Source: Tistlia consotensis USBA 355
GTDB taxonomy: Bacteria; Pseudomonadota; Alphaproteobacteria; Kiloniellales; DSM-21159
NCBI RefSeq assembly: GCF_900177295.1
Contig: NZ_FWZX01000010.1
Location: forward strand, 1 to 64,000
Direction of reading: 5' to 3'
DNA: 64,000 nucleotides
The translations under genes and the position numbers were made by a program. Of the stretch, positions 11,461-19,733 are shown piece by piece (position 1 is the stretch's first letter; every line of letters starts with the position of its first letter). The notes under the pieces are model-generated. The model was not told the DNA's origin. It ran no database searches and saw only the letters and a program-made list of their open reading frames with translations.

Positions 11461-11660
11461 CACGGTCGCTGGCAGGTCTCCTGGCTCGCGGGTCGCTGTC
11501 CGACGCCGACCTTCCCGGGTTGCCCCAGTGGTCTCGCTGCGACGTCGAACTATCCGCTCACAGTTGCGGGGGCAGCCACGGTCTTGGCCCCGATTGGGTC
11601 GTCCGCACCGTGTTCCCTATTAATCCCCTGGACTTGGTCCGTCGGGGAACCATCGACGGC
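11461..11660 (-). promoter_or_regulatory. Cobalamin (AdoCbl) riboswitch upstream of cbiM
   Basis: Read on the minus strand, the leader shows the canonical ordered elements: GGTTCCCC near 11650-11643, AGGGAA near 11617-11612, the B12 box GCTGCCCCCGCAACTGTGAG (within 11576-11554), CCACTGGG, GGGAAGG, and a closing GCCAGGAGACCTGCC near 11485-11471. This order and wording match the cobalamin riboswitch consensus. The boundaries are approximate to about 15 bases. It lies in the 5' leader of cbiMNQO, where AdoCbl binding normally blocks expression. Confidence 0.93.
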
Positions 11661-11775
11661 CGGACGATAGGCCTGTGCTCGGCGGCCGGTCAAGACGTGC
11701 CGCCGGCGGCCTGCGCGGGCGATACGCCCGGCCCCGGATGCGCTAGGCTGCCGGCTCCGAACCGGGGAGCCAGCC

Positions 11776-12231
11776 GTGCAGCGAATCACGATCACGATCG
11801 ACGACGACCTGCTGGAGGCCGTCGACGCGCTGGGCGCGCGGCGCGGCTACGCCAGCCGCTCCGAGACCCTGCGCGACCTGCTGCGCGACGCCCTGACGCG
11901 GCAGCAGGTCGGCCTCGACGCCTCGACGCCCTGCCTCGCCGCGCTGTCCTACGTGTACGAGCACGAGACCCGGGATCTCGCCCGCCGGCTGACCACCGCG
12001 CAGCACCATCACCACGATCTCTCGGTCTCGACCCTGCACGTGCACTTGGACAGCCACGACTGCCTGGAGGTCGCGATCCTCAAGGGCACGGTGGGCGAGG
12101 TCCGCGCGCTGGCCGACAGCGTCGTGACCCAGCGCGGCGTGCGGCTCGGCAACCTGCACGTCATCCCGGCCGAGACCGGTGCGGCCCATCCCCATGCCGA
12201 TCACCGGCAGGCTGGCCGCAGCGAGGACTGA
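11776..12231 (+). CDS. nikR: Nickel-responsive transcriptional regulator
   Basis: 151-residue ribbon-helix-helix repressor, close in length and sequence to E. coli NikR. The DNA-binding N-terminus is QRITITIDDDLLEAVDAL followed by YASRSETLRDLLRDAL. The C-terminal ACT-like domain has all nickel ligands, in QHHHHD (His77) and LHVHLDSHDC (His88, His90, Cys96). With Ni2+ bound it represses nickel uptake genes. It starts with GTG. It stands between the cbiMNQO leader (divergent) and hupE, whose promoter carries a perfect NikR operator. Confidence 0.95.
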   Translation: MQRITITIDDDLLEAVDALGARRGYASRSETLRDLLRDALTRQQVGLDASTPCLAALSYVYEHETRDLARRLTTAQHHHHDLSVSTLHVHLDSHDCLEVAILKGTVGEVRALADSVVTQRGVRLGNLHVIPAETGAAHPHADHRQAGRSED

Positions 12232-12243
12232 CCCGCCGCGCTC

Positions 12244-12271
12244 GTATGATTTTTTTACTGTTTCCTCATAC
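12244..12271. promoter_or_regulatory. NikR operator upstream of hupE
   Basis: GTATGA, sixteen intervening bases, then TCATAC. This is exactly the palindromic half-site sequence and spacing established for E. coli NikR. It lies in an AT-rich patch between nikR and hupE, about 75 bases before the hupE start, so nickel-bound NikR should repress hupE. The nikR gene immediately upstream encodes the matching repressor. Confidence 0.9.
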
Positions 12272-12344
12272 ACCGATCCGTGCGACGACTCCTTCCGCAC
12301 CGCCGATGCGCCCCCATCAACCCGGAACAGGAAGGAAGACCCCG

Positions 12345-12944
12345 ATGCCCAGGAAGCACCCGATGATCGCCCTCGCCGCCGCCGCGGCGCTGCTGCCGGC
12401 CGTGGCCGAGGCCCATGTCGGAGTCGGCCCGACCAGCGGCTTCCTGCACGGCTTCTGGCACCCGCTCTCGGGACTCGACCATGTCCTGGCGATGGTCATG
12501 GTCGGCGTCTTCGCCTGGCAGCTCGGCGGCCGGGCGCTCTGGCTGGTGCCCGCGACCTTCGTCGCGGTGATGGCAGCAGGCGGCGCGCTCGGCGCGGCCG
12601 GGATCGGCCTGCCCTTCGTCGAGGTCGGCATCGCGCTCTCGGTGGTCGTGCTCGGCGCCGTCGTCGCGCTGGGCGTCCAGGCGCCGCTCGCCGTCGCCAC
12701 GGGCCTGGTCGGCCTGTTCGCGATCTTCCACGGCCACGCCCACGGCGCCGAGATGCCGGAGAGCGCCGGCGGCCTCGCCTACGGCGGCGGCTTCCTGGCC
12801 GCCACGGCGCTGCTGCACCTCGCCGGCCTCGGCCTCGGCGTCCTGGTCGGCCGGACCAGCGAGCGCTACGGCCCGCTGGTCGCGCGCTCGGCCGGCGGCC
12901 TCGCCGCCCTGGCCGGCCTCGGCCTGCTCGCCGCCGCGCTCTGA
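12345..12944 (+). CDS. hupE: HupE/UreJ-type nickel (cobalt) permease
   Basis: 199 residues. A cleavable signal peptide (KHPMIALAAAAALLPAVAEA, cut before HVGVG) leads into about six membrane helices. The first helix carries the family motif HPLSGLDHVLAM, whose His and Asp bind the metal. HupE proteins import Ni2+ for hydrogenase by facilitated diffusion. The ATG at 12345 is preceded by GGAAGG, and the promoter region holds a perfect NikR box. It follows nikR and may supply nickel to the hydrogenase encoded at 3.6-8.7 kb. Confidence 0.93.
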   Translation: MPRKHPMIALAAAAALLPAVAEAHVGVGPTSGFLHGFWHPLSGLDHVLAMVMVGVFAWQLGGRALWLVPATFVAVMAAGGALGAAGIGLPFVEVGIALSVVVLGAVVALGVQAPLAVATGLVGLFAIFHGHAHGAEMPESAGGLAYGGGFLAATALLHLAGLGLGVLVGRTSERYGPLVARSAGGLAALAGLGLLAAAL

Positions 12945-12966
12945 TCGGAAGCGGCAGGTCGGCGCC

Positions 12967-13185
12967 ATGCCCTACGCCCGCAACGCCGACCTGCCGCCGG
13001 CGATCCGAGAGCACCTGCCGGCGCACGCCCAGGACATCTTCCGCGCTGCCTTCAACCACGCCTTCGCGGCGCACGAGGGCGACCCGCGCCAGGAGGCGGC
13101 GGCGCACCGCATCGCCTGGGCGGCAGTCAAGCGCGCCTACGTGAAGCTCGGCGACGCCTGGGTCGCGCGCGAGACGCCCGGCTGA
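12967..13185 (+). CDS. ChaB family protein
   Basis: 72 residues matching the small ChaB fold, with LPPAIREHLPAHAQDIFRAAFNHA and AHRIAWAAVKRAYVKLGDAWV. ChaB was named as a regulator of the ChaA cation antiporter in E. coli, but its biochemical role is unclear. No chaA is nearby. It lies 22 bases after hupE on the same strand and converges with the universal stress protein gene. Confidence 0.88.
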   Translation: MPYARNADLPPAIREHLPAHAQDIFRAAFNHAFAAHEGDPRQEAAAHRIAWAAVKRAYVKLGDAWVARETPG

Positions 13186-13192
13186 CCGTCCC

Positions 13193-13648
13193 TCAGCGCA
13201 CCAGCACGCAGGTGCAGGGGGCCAGGTGCGCGACCTTGTGGGAAACGCTGCCGAGCAGCATGCCCTGCAGGTCGCCGAGGCCGCGGCTGCCCATCACGAT
13301 CAGGTCCGCCTTGCGCGTCTCGGCGGTCTCCAGGATGCGCTGCGCCGGGTCGCCCTCGATCACCAGGCTCTCGACCTCGGCGAGGCCGAGCGCGCGGGCC
13401 GCGGCCTCGGCCTCCTCGGCGATCTGGACAGCCACCCCGGCCAGCACCTCCTGCTCGCTCAGGTGCAGATGCTCGACGCGCTCGAAGTCCTTGAAGGCAT
13501 CCGGGACGGCATAGCTGCCATGGCTGCGCTGGACGTGCAGGATCAGCAGGCGCGCCTGCCGTCCGCGCGCCAGGTCGACCGCGAATTCGAGTGCCTTGCG
13601 GGCCGCCGACGAGCCGTCGGTCGGATGCAGGATCAGCTGCTGCGCCAT
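13193..13648 (-). CDS. Universal stress protein (UspA family)
   Basis: 151-residue single Usp domain. The start MAQQLILHPTDGSSAARKAL contains the conserved DGS of the nucleotide site, and the C-terminus carries the ATP-binding pattern GSRGLGDLQGMLLGSVSHKV. I chose the ATG at 13648, preceded by a purine-rich GGGGGGAA, over an upstream in-frame start because the domain begins exactly there. It is divergent from ftsH, and a TTGAC-N4-GTCAA anaerobox-like site lies 68 bases upstream. Members of this family are often induced under low oxygen or stasis. Confidence 0.92.
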   Translation of the reverse strand: MAQQLILHPTDGSSAARKALEFAVDLARGRQARLLILHVQRSHGSYAVPDAFKDFERVEHLHLSEQEVLAGVAVQIAEEAEAAARALGLAEVESLVIEGDPAQRILETAETRKADLIVMGSRGLGDLQGMLLGSVSHKVAHLAPCTCVLVR

Positions 13649-13715
13649 CGTTCCCCCCTCTCGCCAGAATCCGGCGGATCGTGCACCATCTGAGGGGAGC
13701 CTGCAGCCGGCGACC

Positions 13716-13729
13716 TTGACCCAGGTCAA
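13716..13729. promoter_or_regulatory. FNR/FixK-type box between usp and ftsH
   Basis: TTGACCCAGGTCAA is a perfect inverted repeat, TTGAC-N4-GTCAA, which fits the Crp/FNR-superfamily (FNR, FixK, DNR) operator pattern. It lies between the divergent universal stress protein and ftsH genes and could serve either promoter. The regulator itself is not in the window. Confidence 0.6.
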
Positions 13730-13788
13730 GGCCGCCGAGCCGTCGCCCCTGCAGTGTCGCTGCAGCCGAGCGAAAGGAACGAGCGTCC

Positions 13789-15705
13789 ATGGCCGAAGCG
13801 CCGAAGCAGCCGACCGGCGGATGGCTCCCCTGGGTCCTGACGCTGATCGTCGTCGCGACGATCTACCTCATGACCTTCCGGGCCGAGGAAGGCCAGAGCG
13901 TCGCGCTCGGCTATCTCCGCTTCAAGAGCCTGGTCGAGCAGGGCCAGGTCCAGAAGGTCGAGTTCCGCGGCGACCGCATCACCGGCCAGCTGACGGCCGC
14001 GATCGAGGGGCCGAAGGGCGTGCAGTCGGACCGCTTCACCAGCTACCTGCCGCCGGTCTCCGATCCCGACCTGCTGAACCTGCTCGCCAAGCACAACGTC
14101 GAGGTCAATGCCGAGGCGCCGAGCGCCGGCTCGGGCGCCTGGCTCGGCGCCCTGCTGCCCTGGGCGATCATCCTCGGCGTCTGGTTCCTGCTGTGGCGGC
14201 GCATGTTCCGCGGCGGCCTGCCCGGCGGCATGGGCGGCGACGGCGGCCTGCAGGGCTTCCTGCGCGGCCGGAGCCGCAAGATCGAGAGCCAGGACGCGCC
14301 CAAGGTCCGCTTCGCCGACGTCGCCGGCCAGGACAACGCCAAGCGCGAGGTCGCCGAGCTGCTGGAGTTCCTGCGCGACCCCGAGCGCTACCGCAAGGTC
14401 GGCGCCGAGGTGCCGCACGGCATCCTGCTGGAGGGCCCGCCGGGCACCGGCAAGACCCTGCTGGCGCGTGCGTTGGCCGGCGAGGCCCAGGTGCCCTTCT
14501 TCCACATGTCGGCCTCGGAGTTCATCGAGGTCTTCGTCGGCGTCGGCGCCAGCCGGGTGCGGCAGCTCTTCGACCAGGCCAAGAAGGCGGCGCCGAGCAT
14601 CATCTTCATCGACGAGCTCGACAGCGTCGGCCGGGTCCGCGGCGCCGGCTTCGGCGGCGGCCACGACGAGCGCGAGCAGACCCTGAACCAGATCCTGGCC
14701 GAGATGGACGGCTTCGAGGGCCACGAGGCGGTCGTCGTGCTGGCCGCGACCAACCGGCCCGACGTGCTCGATCCCGCCCTGCTGCGACCGGGCCGCTTCG
14801 ACCGCCACATCACCCTGGAGCTGCCGGACCTCGGCGCCCGCGAAGCGATCCTGCGCGTGCACTGCCAGGCGGTGCCGCTGGCCGACGACGTCGACCTCAG
14901 GAAGATTGCCGCCGGCACGCCGGGTTTCTCGGGCGCCGACCTCAAGAACCTGGTCAACGAGGCAGCGATGGCGGCGGCCCGCGAGGACGTCTCGAAGGTC
15001 ACGGCGAAGCACTTCGACGAGATGCGCGACCGCATCCTGATGGGCAGCCTGCGGACCATGGCGATCCAGGACGACGAGCGCCACCGCCTGGCGGTCCACG
15101 AGTCGGGCCATGCCGCCGTCGCCTACTACCTGCCGACCAGCGATCCGCTGCACAAGGTGACGATCATCCCGCGCGGCCGCTCGCTCGGCGCGACGCACCA
15201 GCTGCCCGAGCTCGAGCGCCATACCCTGCCCGAGGACTACCTGCGCGACCGCCTGGCGATCGCGCTGGCCGGCCGGGCCAGCGAGCAGAGCTTCCTCGGC
15301 ACGCTGAGCTCCGGCGCCGACGAGGACATCCGCATGGCGACCGAGCTGGCGCGGCGCATGGTCGGGCGCTGGGGCATGTCCCCGGAGATCGGCCCGGTCG
15401 ACGTGCGCGAGAGCGACGAGCATCCCTTCCTCGGCCGCGAGATCGCCCAGCCGCGGCACTTCTCCGAGGAGACGGCGAAGATCGCCGACAAGGCGGTCCG
15501 CCACCTGCTGCAGGAGGCCGACGAGCGGGCCCGGGCGGTGCTCGACAAGCACCGCGGCGAGATCGAGCGCCTGATCGCCGCCCTGGAGCAGAAGGAGACC
15601 CTGGACCGCGCCGCCATCGCCGCCTGCCTGGGGCCGCGCGAGGTCGTCGGCCTCGGCCGCGGCAAGCCGCGCGGCGGCGCCGCCGGCCGCAGCGAGCAGG
15701 CCTGA
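13789..15705 (+). CDS. ftsH: ATP-dependent zinc metalloprotease FtsH
   Basis: 638-residue membrane AAA+ protease. Two membrane helices (about residues 11-30 and 117-136) flank a periplasmic segment. The AAA domain has Walker A GPPGTGKT (216-223), Walker [12 protein letters not shown] (271-281) and the arginine-finger region RPGRFDRHI. The zinc protease motif is HESGH (437-441), a mild variant of the common HEAGH. FtsH degrades membrane and regulatory proteins. Such genomes usually have a main ftsH beside tilS; this copy, next to a stress gene and an FNR-type site, may be an additional, condition-specific one. Confidence 0.95.
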   Translation: MAEAPKQPTGGWLPWVLTLIVVATIYLMTFRAEEGQSVALGYLRFKSLVEQGQVQKVEFRGDRITGQLTAAIEGPKGVQSDRFTSYLPPVSDPDLLNLLAKHNVEVNAEAPSAGSGAWLGALLPWAIILGVWFLLWRRMFRGGLPGGMGGDGGLQGFLRGRSRKIESQDAPKVRFADVAGQDNAKREVAELLEFLRDPERYRKVGAEVPHGILLEGPPGTGKTLLARALAGEAQVPFFHMSASEFIEVFVGVGASRVRQLFDQAKKAAPSIIFIDELDSVGRVRGAGFGGGHDEREQTLNQILAEMDGFEGHEAVVVLAATNRPDVLDPALLRPGRFDRHITLELPDLGAREAILRVHCQAVPLADDVDLRKIAAGTPGFSGADLKNLVNEAAMAAAREDVSKVTAKHFDEMRDRILMGSLRTMAIQDDERHRLAVHESGHAAVAYYLPTSDPLHKVTIIPRGRSLGATHQLPELERHTLPEDYLRDRLAIALAGRASEQSFLGTLSSGADEDIRMATELARRMVGRWGMSPEIGPVDVRESDEHPFLGREIAQPRHFSEETAKIADKAVRHLLQEADERARAVLDKHRGEIERLIAALEQKETLDRAAIAACLGPREVVGLGRGKPRGGAAGRSEQA

Positions 15706-15711
15706 GGCCGC

Positions 15712-16194
15712 TCACGCGTCCCGGGACGGATCGAGCAGCCGCTCCAGCTGGTCGAGGAAGACCGCCTGGGCCGGATTGATCTTCGTGCGCGCGACCGCGA
15801 GGCCGAGCCACTCGGCGCGGTCGACCTCCGGCACCGCCAGGGTCCGGCCCGAGCGCGGCGGCCATTCGATCTCGACGGTGTTGGCGCGCGAGGCCGCGGG
15901 GTCCCATTCCAGGCCCCCGGCCTCGACCGCCCAGGCTTGGACCAGCTTGCCGCCCTTCTGCCGGCAGGGCTCGAGCGGCCGGAACGGCCCCTCGACCGCG
16001 AGGCCGGTCTCCTCGGCCACTTCGCGCCGGGCCGCCGCCAGCGGCTCCTCGCCCGGCGCCGGCTCGCCCTTGGGGATCGACCAGGCGCCAGCGTCGCGCT
16101 TCGCCCAGAAGGGTCCGCCCGGGTGCACCAGGAAGACCTCGGTCGCGGCGCCGCGCCGACGATACAGCAGCAGTCCCGCGCTCTCCTTCGCCAT
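15712..16194 (-). CDS. NUDIX hydrolase
   Basis: 160 residues with a complete NUDIX box: G-x5-E-x7-REVAEETGL in the segment starting KGEPAPGEEP. The N-terminal half (AGLLLYRR, VFLVHPGGPFWAKRDAGAWSIPKGE) resembles the bis(5'-nucleosyl)-tetraphosphatase-like or MutT-like group that hydrolyses nucleoside diphosphates linked to another moiety. The substrate cannot be assigned. It converges on ftsH with only six bases between stops. Confidence 0.9.
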   Translation of the reverse strand: MAKESAGLLLYRRRGAATEVFLVHPGGPFWAKRDAGAWSIPKGEPAPGEEPLAAARREVAEETGLAVEGPFRPLEPCRQKGGKLVQAWAVEAGGLEWDPAASRANTVEIEWPPRSGRTLAVPEVDRAEWLGLAVARTKINPAQAVFLDQLERLLDPSRDA

Positions 16195-16277
16195 CGGGCG
16201 ATGGTGGCGCGGGCCGCGGTGCCGCGTCCAGGAAGACCTGCGATCCGGCGGCTGCCGGACCGGGCCGCCTGCCGGGC

Positions 16278-16724
16278 CTACTTGACGTGGATGAGCTCGT
16301 GCATGCCGGCCGAGAAGTGCCCCGGGACGTTGCAGAGCAGCATGTAGAGGCCCGGCTTCAGGGTGATGGTCAGGCTGCCGGACTGGCCGGGATCCAGCTC
16401 GGAAACCTCGCCGCGGTCGTTGATCTTCTCCTCGTCGAGCCGGACGCCGTCGTCGACGGTCGGCAGCTTGTCGAGGTGGGCGGCCTGGCCCGGCGTCAGC
16501 CCGACGACGATCATCTCGTGCTGCGACGTGCTGTCGGCGGCGTTGCTCACCTCGAAGGTGACCTTGCCGGCCGGCAGCTCGGTCTTCGTCGCCTTCAGGG
16601 TCATCATGCCGTCCTTGTCCTCGAGCCTGACCTTCTCGACGGCATTGGCCCGAGCCATGCCGGCAGACAGGACGACGGCAAGGGCCGCGGCACAGGCCCC
16701 GGCCGTCAAATGCTTCAGCTTCAC
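16278..16724 (-). CDS. Secreted cupredoxin-domain (plastocyanin/azurin-like) copper protein
   Basis: 148 residues. A signal peptide (hydrophobic core AACAAALAVVLSAG-like, cut near MARANA) precedes a cupredoxin barrel. The type 1 copper ligands appear as His69 (in SQHEMIVVG), Cys131, His136 and Met141 (in LLCNVPGHFSAGMHELI). It is expected in the periplasm as an electron carrier or copper-binding protein. No oxidase, cytochrome or copper-export gene adjoins it, so the partner is unknown. The GHFSAGMH ending is typical of the sulfocyanin/plastocyanin-like family found alone in many Proteobacteria. Confidence 0.88.
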   Translation of the reverse strand: MKLKHLTAGACAAALAVVLSAGMARANAVEKVRLEDKDGMMTLKATKTELPAGKVTFEVSNAADSTSQHEMIVVGLTPGQAAHLDKLPTVDDGVRLDEEKINDRGEVSELDPGQSGSLTITLKPGLYMLLCNVPGHFSAGMHELIHVK

Positions 16725-16925
16725 GACGCTTTCCTTCCCGCTGGTTTCTCACGACCCGGCGGGCCGGGCGGCCTGAAGGGCCGCCGGACAGGCAGGCCGG
16801 GACCAGGCGAGCCTAAGGCAGGCGCCTCGATCCCGGTGGGGAGCTTTGCCGGCGGTATGTGGAGTCGTGTGGAGTCATGTCCCACCCCGTGGAGCGGCTG
16901 TCCGGCGACGCCCGCCGATGCCGGC

Positions 16926-17447
16926 TCAGTCGAGGGCGACCAGCCCGCTGCGGTAGCGCCGGCACTTGTCGACGTAGGACTGCGCCGAGGCGCGCAGCCG
17001 TTCGACGTGGGCCTCGCTCAGGGTCCTGACGATCTTGGCCGGTGCGCCCAGCACCAGCGAGTTGTCCGGCACCTCCAGGCCCTCGGTGACCAGGGCCTTG
17101 GCGCCGATCAGGCAGTTCCGGCCGATCCGCGCGCCGTTGAGCACGACGCTGCCGATGCCGACCAGCGAGCCGTCGCCGATCGTGCAGCCGTGCAGCATGA
17201 CCAGGTGCCCGACCGTCACGCCGGCACCGACGATGAGCGCCAGCCCCGGGTCGGTGTGCAGGACCGAGCCGTCCTGGATGCTCGTCTCCGCGCCGATCTC
17301 GATGCGGTCGTTGTCGCCGCGCAGGGTGGCGCCGAACCAGACGCTGGCCAGGCGATGCAGCACGACCCGGCCGATCACCGTCGCGCTGGGCGCGACCCAG
17401 GCCTCCTCGTGGATCTCGGGCCTGACCCCGTCGAGTTCGTAGAGCAT
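16926..17447 (-). CDS. Gamma-carbonic anhydrase-like hexapeptide-repeat protein
   Basis: 173-residue left-handed beta-helix protein of the YrdA/CaiE/PaaY family. Hexapeptide repeats run from about residue 18 to 125 (e.g. [12 protein letters not shown]). The three metal-binding histidines of the gamma class are in place: His64 (SVLHTDP), His81 and His86 (VGHLVMLHG). Family members bind a divalent metal and some have carbonic anhydrase or thioesterase activity. It stands downstream of a CoA-ester cluster, so a thioesterase-like role as reported for PaaY is a possibility. Confidence 0.88.
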   Translation of the reverse strand: MLYELDGVRPEIHEEAWVAPSATVIGRVVLHRLASVWFGATLRGDNDRIEIGAETSIQDGSVLHTDPGLALIVGAGVTVGHLVMLHGCTIGDGSLVGIGSVVLNGARIGRNCLIGAKALVTEGLEVPDNSLVLGAPAKIVRTLSEAHVERLRASAQSYVDKCRRYRSGLVALD

Positions 17448-17514
17448 GGCCTTCCTTTCCCCGTTCCGCAGGCGAGCGCAGCCTCGCCGATCGGGCCGGC
17501 CTTGGCCAGCCCGG

Positions 17515-18435
17515 CTAGAGTGCTCCCGACCCGCCGGTCCTGGTCGCGACCGCGCTCTGGCGCTGCAGCAGCCGCATCGCCTGGTCGACGATCGGCTGGT
17601 CGAGCATGCGGCCCTCGTGGACGATCGCCCCACAGCCCTCGCGCTTCGCCGCCTCGTAGGCCGCGACCATCGCCGCGGCCTTTTCGACCTCGGCCGGTGC
17701 GGGCGAGAAGGCCTCGTTGAGCGGGCCGACCTGCGAGGGGTGGATGCAGAAGCCGCCCTCGAAGCCGAGGGCCGCCGAGCGCTCGGCGACCTGCCGGAAG
17801 CGCCCGAGGTCGGCATAGTCGGCGACCGAGGCGAAATAGCCGATCGGCATGACGCCGGCCGCCCGCGCGGCCGAGAGCACGCGCAGGTTCGAATAGTAGA
17901 GCAGGTCCTCGGTCGGCCGGCCGCCGAAGGACACGGCGAGGTCCTCGGCACCGGCGGTCATCGCGACCAAGCGCGGGTGGGCGCGGGCGATCTCGCCAGC
18001 GTTCTCCAGGCCCTTGGCCGTCTCGATCATCGCCAGGATCTTCGTGTGTCCGGGCGGCAGGCCCTGGCGCCGCTCGGCCTCCTCGATGACCTCGACGGCG
18101 GCCAGCAGGTGCTCCGCCGAATCGACCTTCGGCAGGTTGATCGCCGCGACCGCGCGGCAGACACTGGCTTCCAGGTCGCGGACCAGCAGGCTCCAGGGCC
18201 GGTTGACCCGGACCAGCACGTCACGGCCGGCTCCGGCGACCCTGGCCGCCGTCTCGGCGACCGCCGCGCGCGCCTCGGCCTTGCGGTCCGGCGGAATGGA
18301 GTCCTCCAGGTCGAGCTGGATCGCGTCAGCACCGCGCTCCCCGGCCCTGGCGACGAAGCGCTCGTTGAGCACCGGGATGAACAGCATCGAGCGCCAGAGC
18401 GGCGCGGCGCCTGCGGTCGCCGTCGACCCGGCCAT
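17515..18435 (-). CDS. CoA-ester lyase, HpcH/HpaI (CitE-like) family
   Basis: About 306 residues of the CitE/Mcl TIM-barrel family. Recognisable are [17 protein letters not shown] (start of the barrel), [13 protein letters not shown] with the metal-binding acidic residues, VLVRVNRPW, and [14 protein letters not shown] with the second metal-binding glutamate. Relatives cleave or form malyl-, citramalyl- or citryl-CoA. The ATG at 18435 overlaps the CoA-transferase stop as TGATG; a GTG one codon upstream is equally possible. Paired with a class III CoA-transferase, it suggests activation of a hydroxy-dicarboxylic acid and retro-aldol cleavage, as in citramalate or itaconate degradation, but the substrate is not shown by sequence. 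Confidence 0.88.
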   Translation of the reverse strand: MAGSTATAGAAPLWRSMLFIPVLNERFVARAGERGADAIQLDLEDSIPPDRKAEARAAVAETAARVAGAGRDVLVRVNRPWSLLVRDLEASVCRAVAAINLPKVDSAEHLLAAVEVIEEAERRQGLPPGHTKILAMIETAKGLENAGEIARAHPRLVAMTAGAEDLAVSFGGRPTEDLLYYSNLRVLSAARAAGVMPIGYFASVADYADLGRFRQVAERSAALGFEGGFCIHPSQVGPLNEAFSPAPAEVEKAAAMVAAYEAAKREGCGAIVHEGRMLDQPIVDQAMRLLQRQSAVATRTGGSGAL

Positions 18436-19625
18436 CACGACACCTCGGTGCCGGCGAGGCCGATCTCGGCCAGGATCTCGGCGGTATGCTCGCCGAGCTT
18501 CGGTGCCGGCCGGCGATGGACGCCCGGCGTGCCGTCGAGCCGCGGGATGATGTCGTGCATCGGCAGCCGGCCGAGGTCCGGATCCTCCAGGTCGATCATG
18601 GCCCCGCGACCGGTGACGAAGGGATGGTCGAAAAGGTCGGCGACCGAGCAGACCGGGCCGACGGTGACGCCGGCCGTCTCGAAGATCGCCAGGGCCTCCG
18701 CCTGGTCGAGCCCGGCGATGTAGCCGCCGATGACGGCGTCCAGCTCGTCGCGGTTCCGGACCCGCTCGTCGTTGGTCAGGAAGCGGGGGTCGTCCTTCAG
18801 CTCGGGCCGGCCGATCGTCTCGAAGATGCGGTCGGACATCGACTGCATCGAACCGGACAGCGCCACGTAGCGGCCGTCCCGGCAGCGGTAGACGTTGCGC
18901 GGCGCCGTGTGGGTCGACTGGTTGCCGGCGCGCTCGGTCGGCTCGCCGGTGACCCGGACCTTCGCGGCCTCCGAGGAGATCAGCGAGAAGATCGGCTCGA
19001 ACAGCGAGAGGTCGATGGTCTGGCCGCGCCCCTCCCGCTCGGCGACACGCAGCGCCGTCACGGTCGCGAAGGCACCGTAGAGGCCGGCGATCATGTCGGC
19101 CATGGCCAGCGGCGGCAGGGTCGGCGGGTTCTCCGGGAAGCCGTTGAGGTAGGCGTAACCGGACATCGCCTCGACCAGCGTGCCAAAGCCCGGGCGCTGG
19201 CTGTAGGGGCCGGTCTGGCCCCAGCCGGAGACGCGCAGCACGATCAGGGCCGGATTGATCTCGCGCAGCGCCTCGGGCCCGAGCCCCATGCGCTCCAGCG
19301 TCCCGGGCACGAAGTTCTCGACCAGCACCTGGCTGCCGCGCACCAGGCGCAGCAGCGCCTCGCGGCCGTCGGGCGCCTTGAAGTCGAGCGCGATCGACCG
19401 CTTGTTGCGGGCGTAGACCTTCCAGAACAGTTCCTGGCCCTCGACCCGCCAGTGCCGCAGGTCGTCGCCGCGGCCCGGCCGCTCGACCTTGATGACGTCG
19501 GCGCCGAAGTCGGCCAGCACGTGGGTCGCCATGTTCCCGGCGACCAGCCGCGACAGGTCGAGCACCCGCACGCCGTCGAGCGGCCCGCGGGCCGAGGGAT
19601 CGAAGTCCTTGCGTACCAGGGCCAT
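18435..19625 (-). CDS. Class III CoA-transferase (CaiB/BaiF family)
   Basis: 396 residues, full length for the family. The N-terminal block LDGVRVLDLSRLVAGNMATHVLADFGADVIKVERPGRGD splits into the typical CoA-binding start, and the catalytic aspartate lies in LPPLAMADMIAGLYGAF. These enzymes move CoA between acyl groups via a mixed-anhydride intermediate, here plausibly from succinyl-CoA to a dicarboxylate. The gene precedes and overlaps the CitE-like lyase, so the two probably act in series. The acyl specificity is unknown. Confidence 0.9.
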   Translation of the reverse strand: MALVRKDFDPSARGPLDGVRVLDLSRLVAGNMATHVLADFGADVIKVERPGRGDDLRHWRVEGQELFWKVYARNKRSIALDFKAPDGREALLRLVRGSQVLVENFVPGTLERMGLGPEALREINPALIVLRVSGWGQTGPYSQRPGFGTLVEAMSGYAYLNGFPENPPTLPPLAMADMIAGLYGAFATVTALRVAEREGRGQTIDLSLFEPIFSLISSEAAKVRVTGEPTERAGNQSTHTAPRNVYRCRDGRYVALSGSMQSMSDRIFETIGRPELKDDPRFLTNDERVRNRDELDAVIGGYIAGLDQAEALAIFETAGVTVGPVCSVADLFDHPFVTGRGAMIDLEDPDLGRLPMHDIIPRLDGTPGVHRRPAPKLGEHTAEILAEIGLAGTEVS

Positions 19626-19733
19626 GCCGTCTCCACTCTCCTTCGCTGCGGCGGCCAGCCTACCCGAAGCGGCGCGCGGGCCGCCCGCCCCGCGACCACG
19701 GATCAGCAATGCAGGGAAGACAACGGGGCGACG

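Noticed and set aside
16850-16890. Short direct repeat GTGGAGTC near 16860-16880
   Set aside because: Two short copies only, with no link to a known element or nearby operator.
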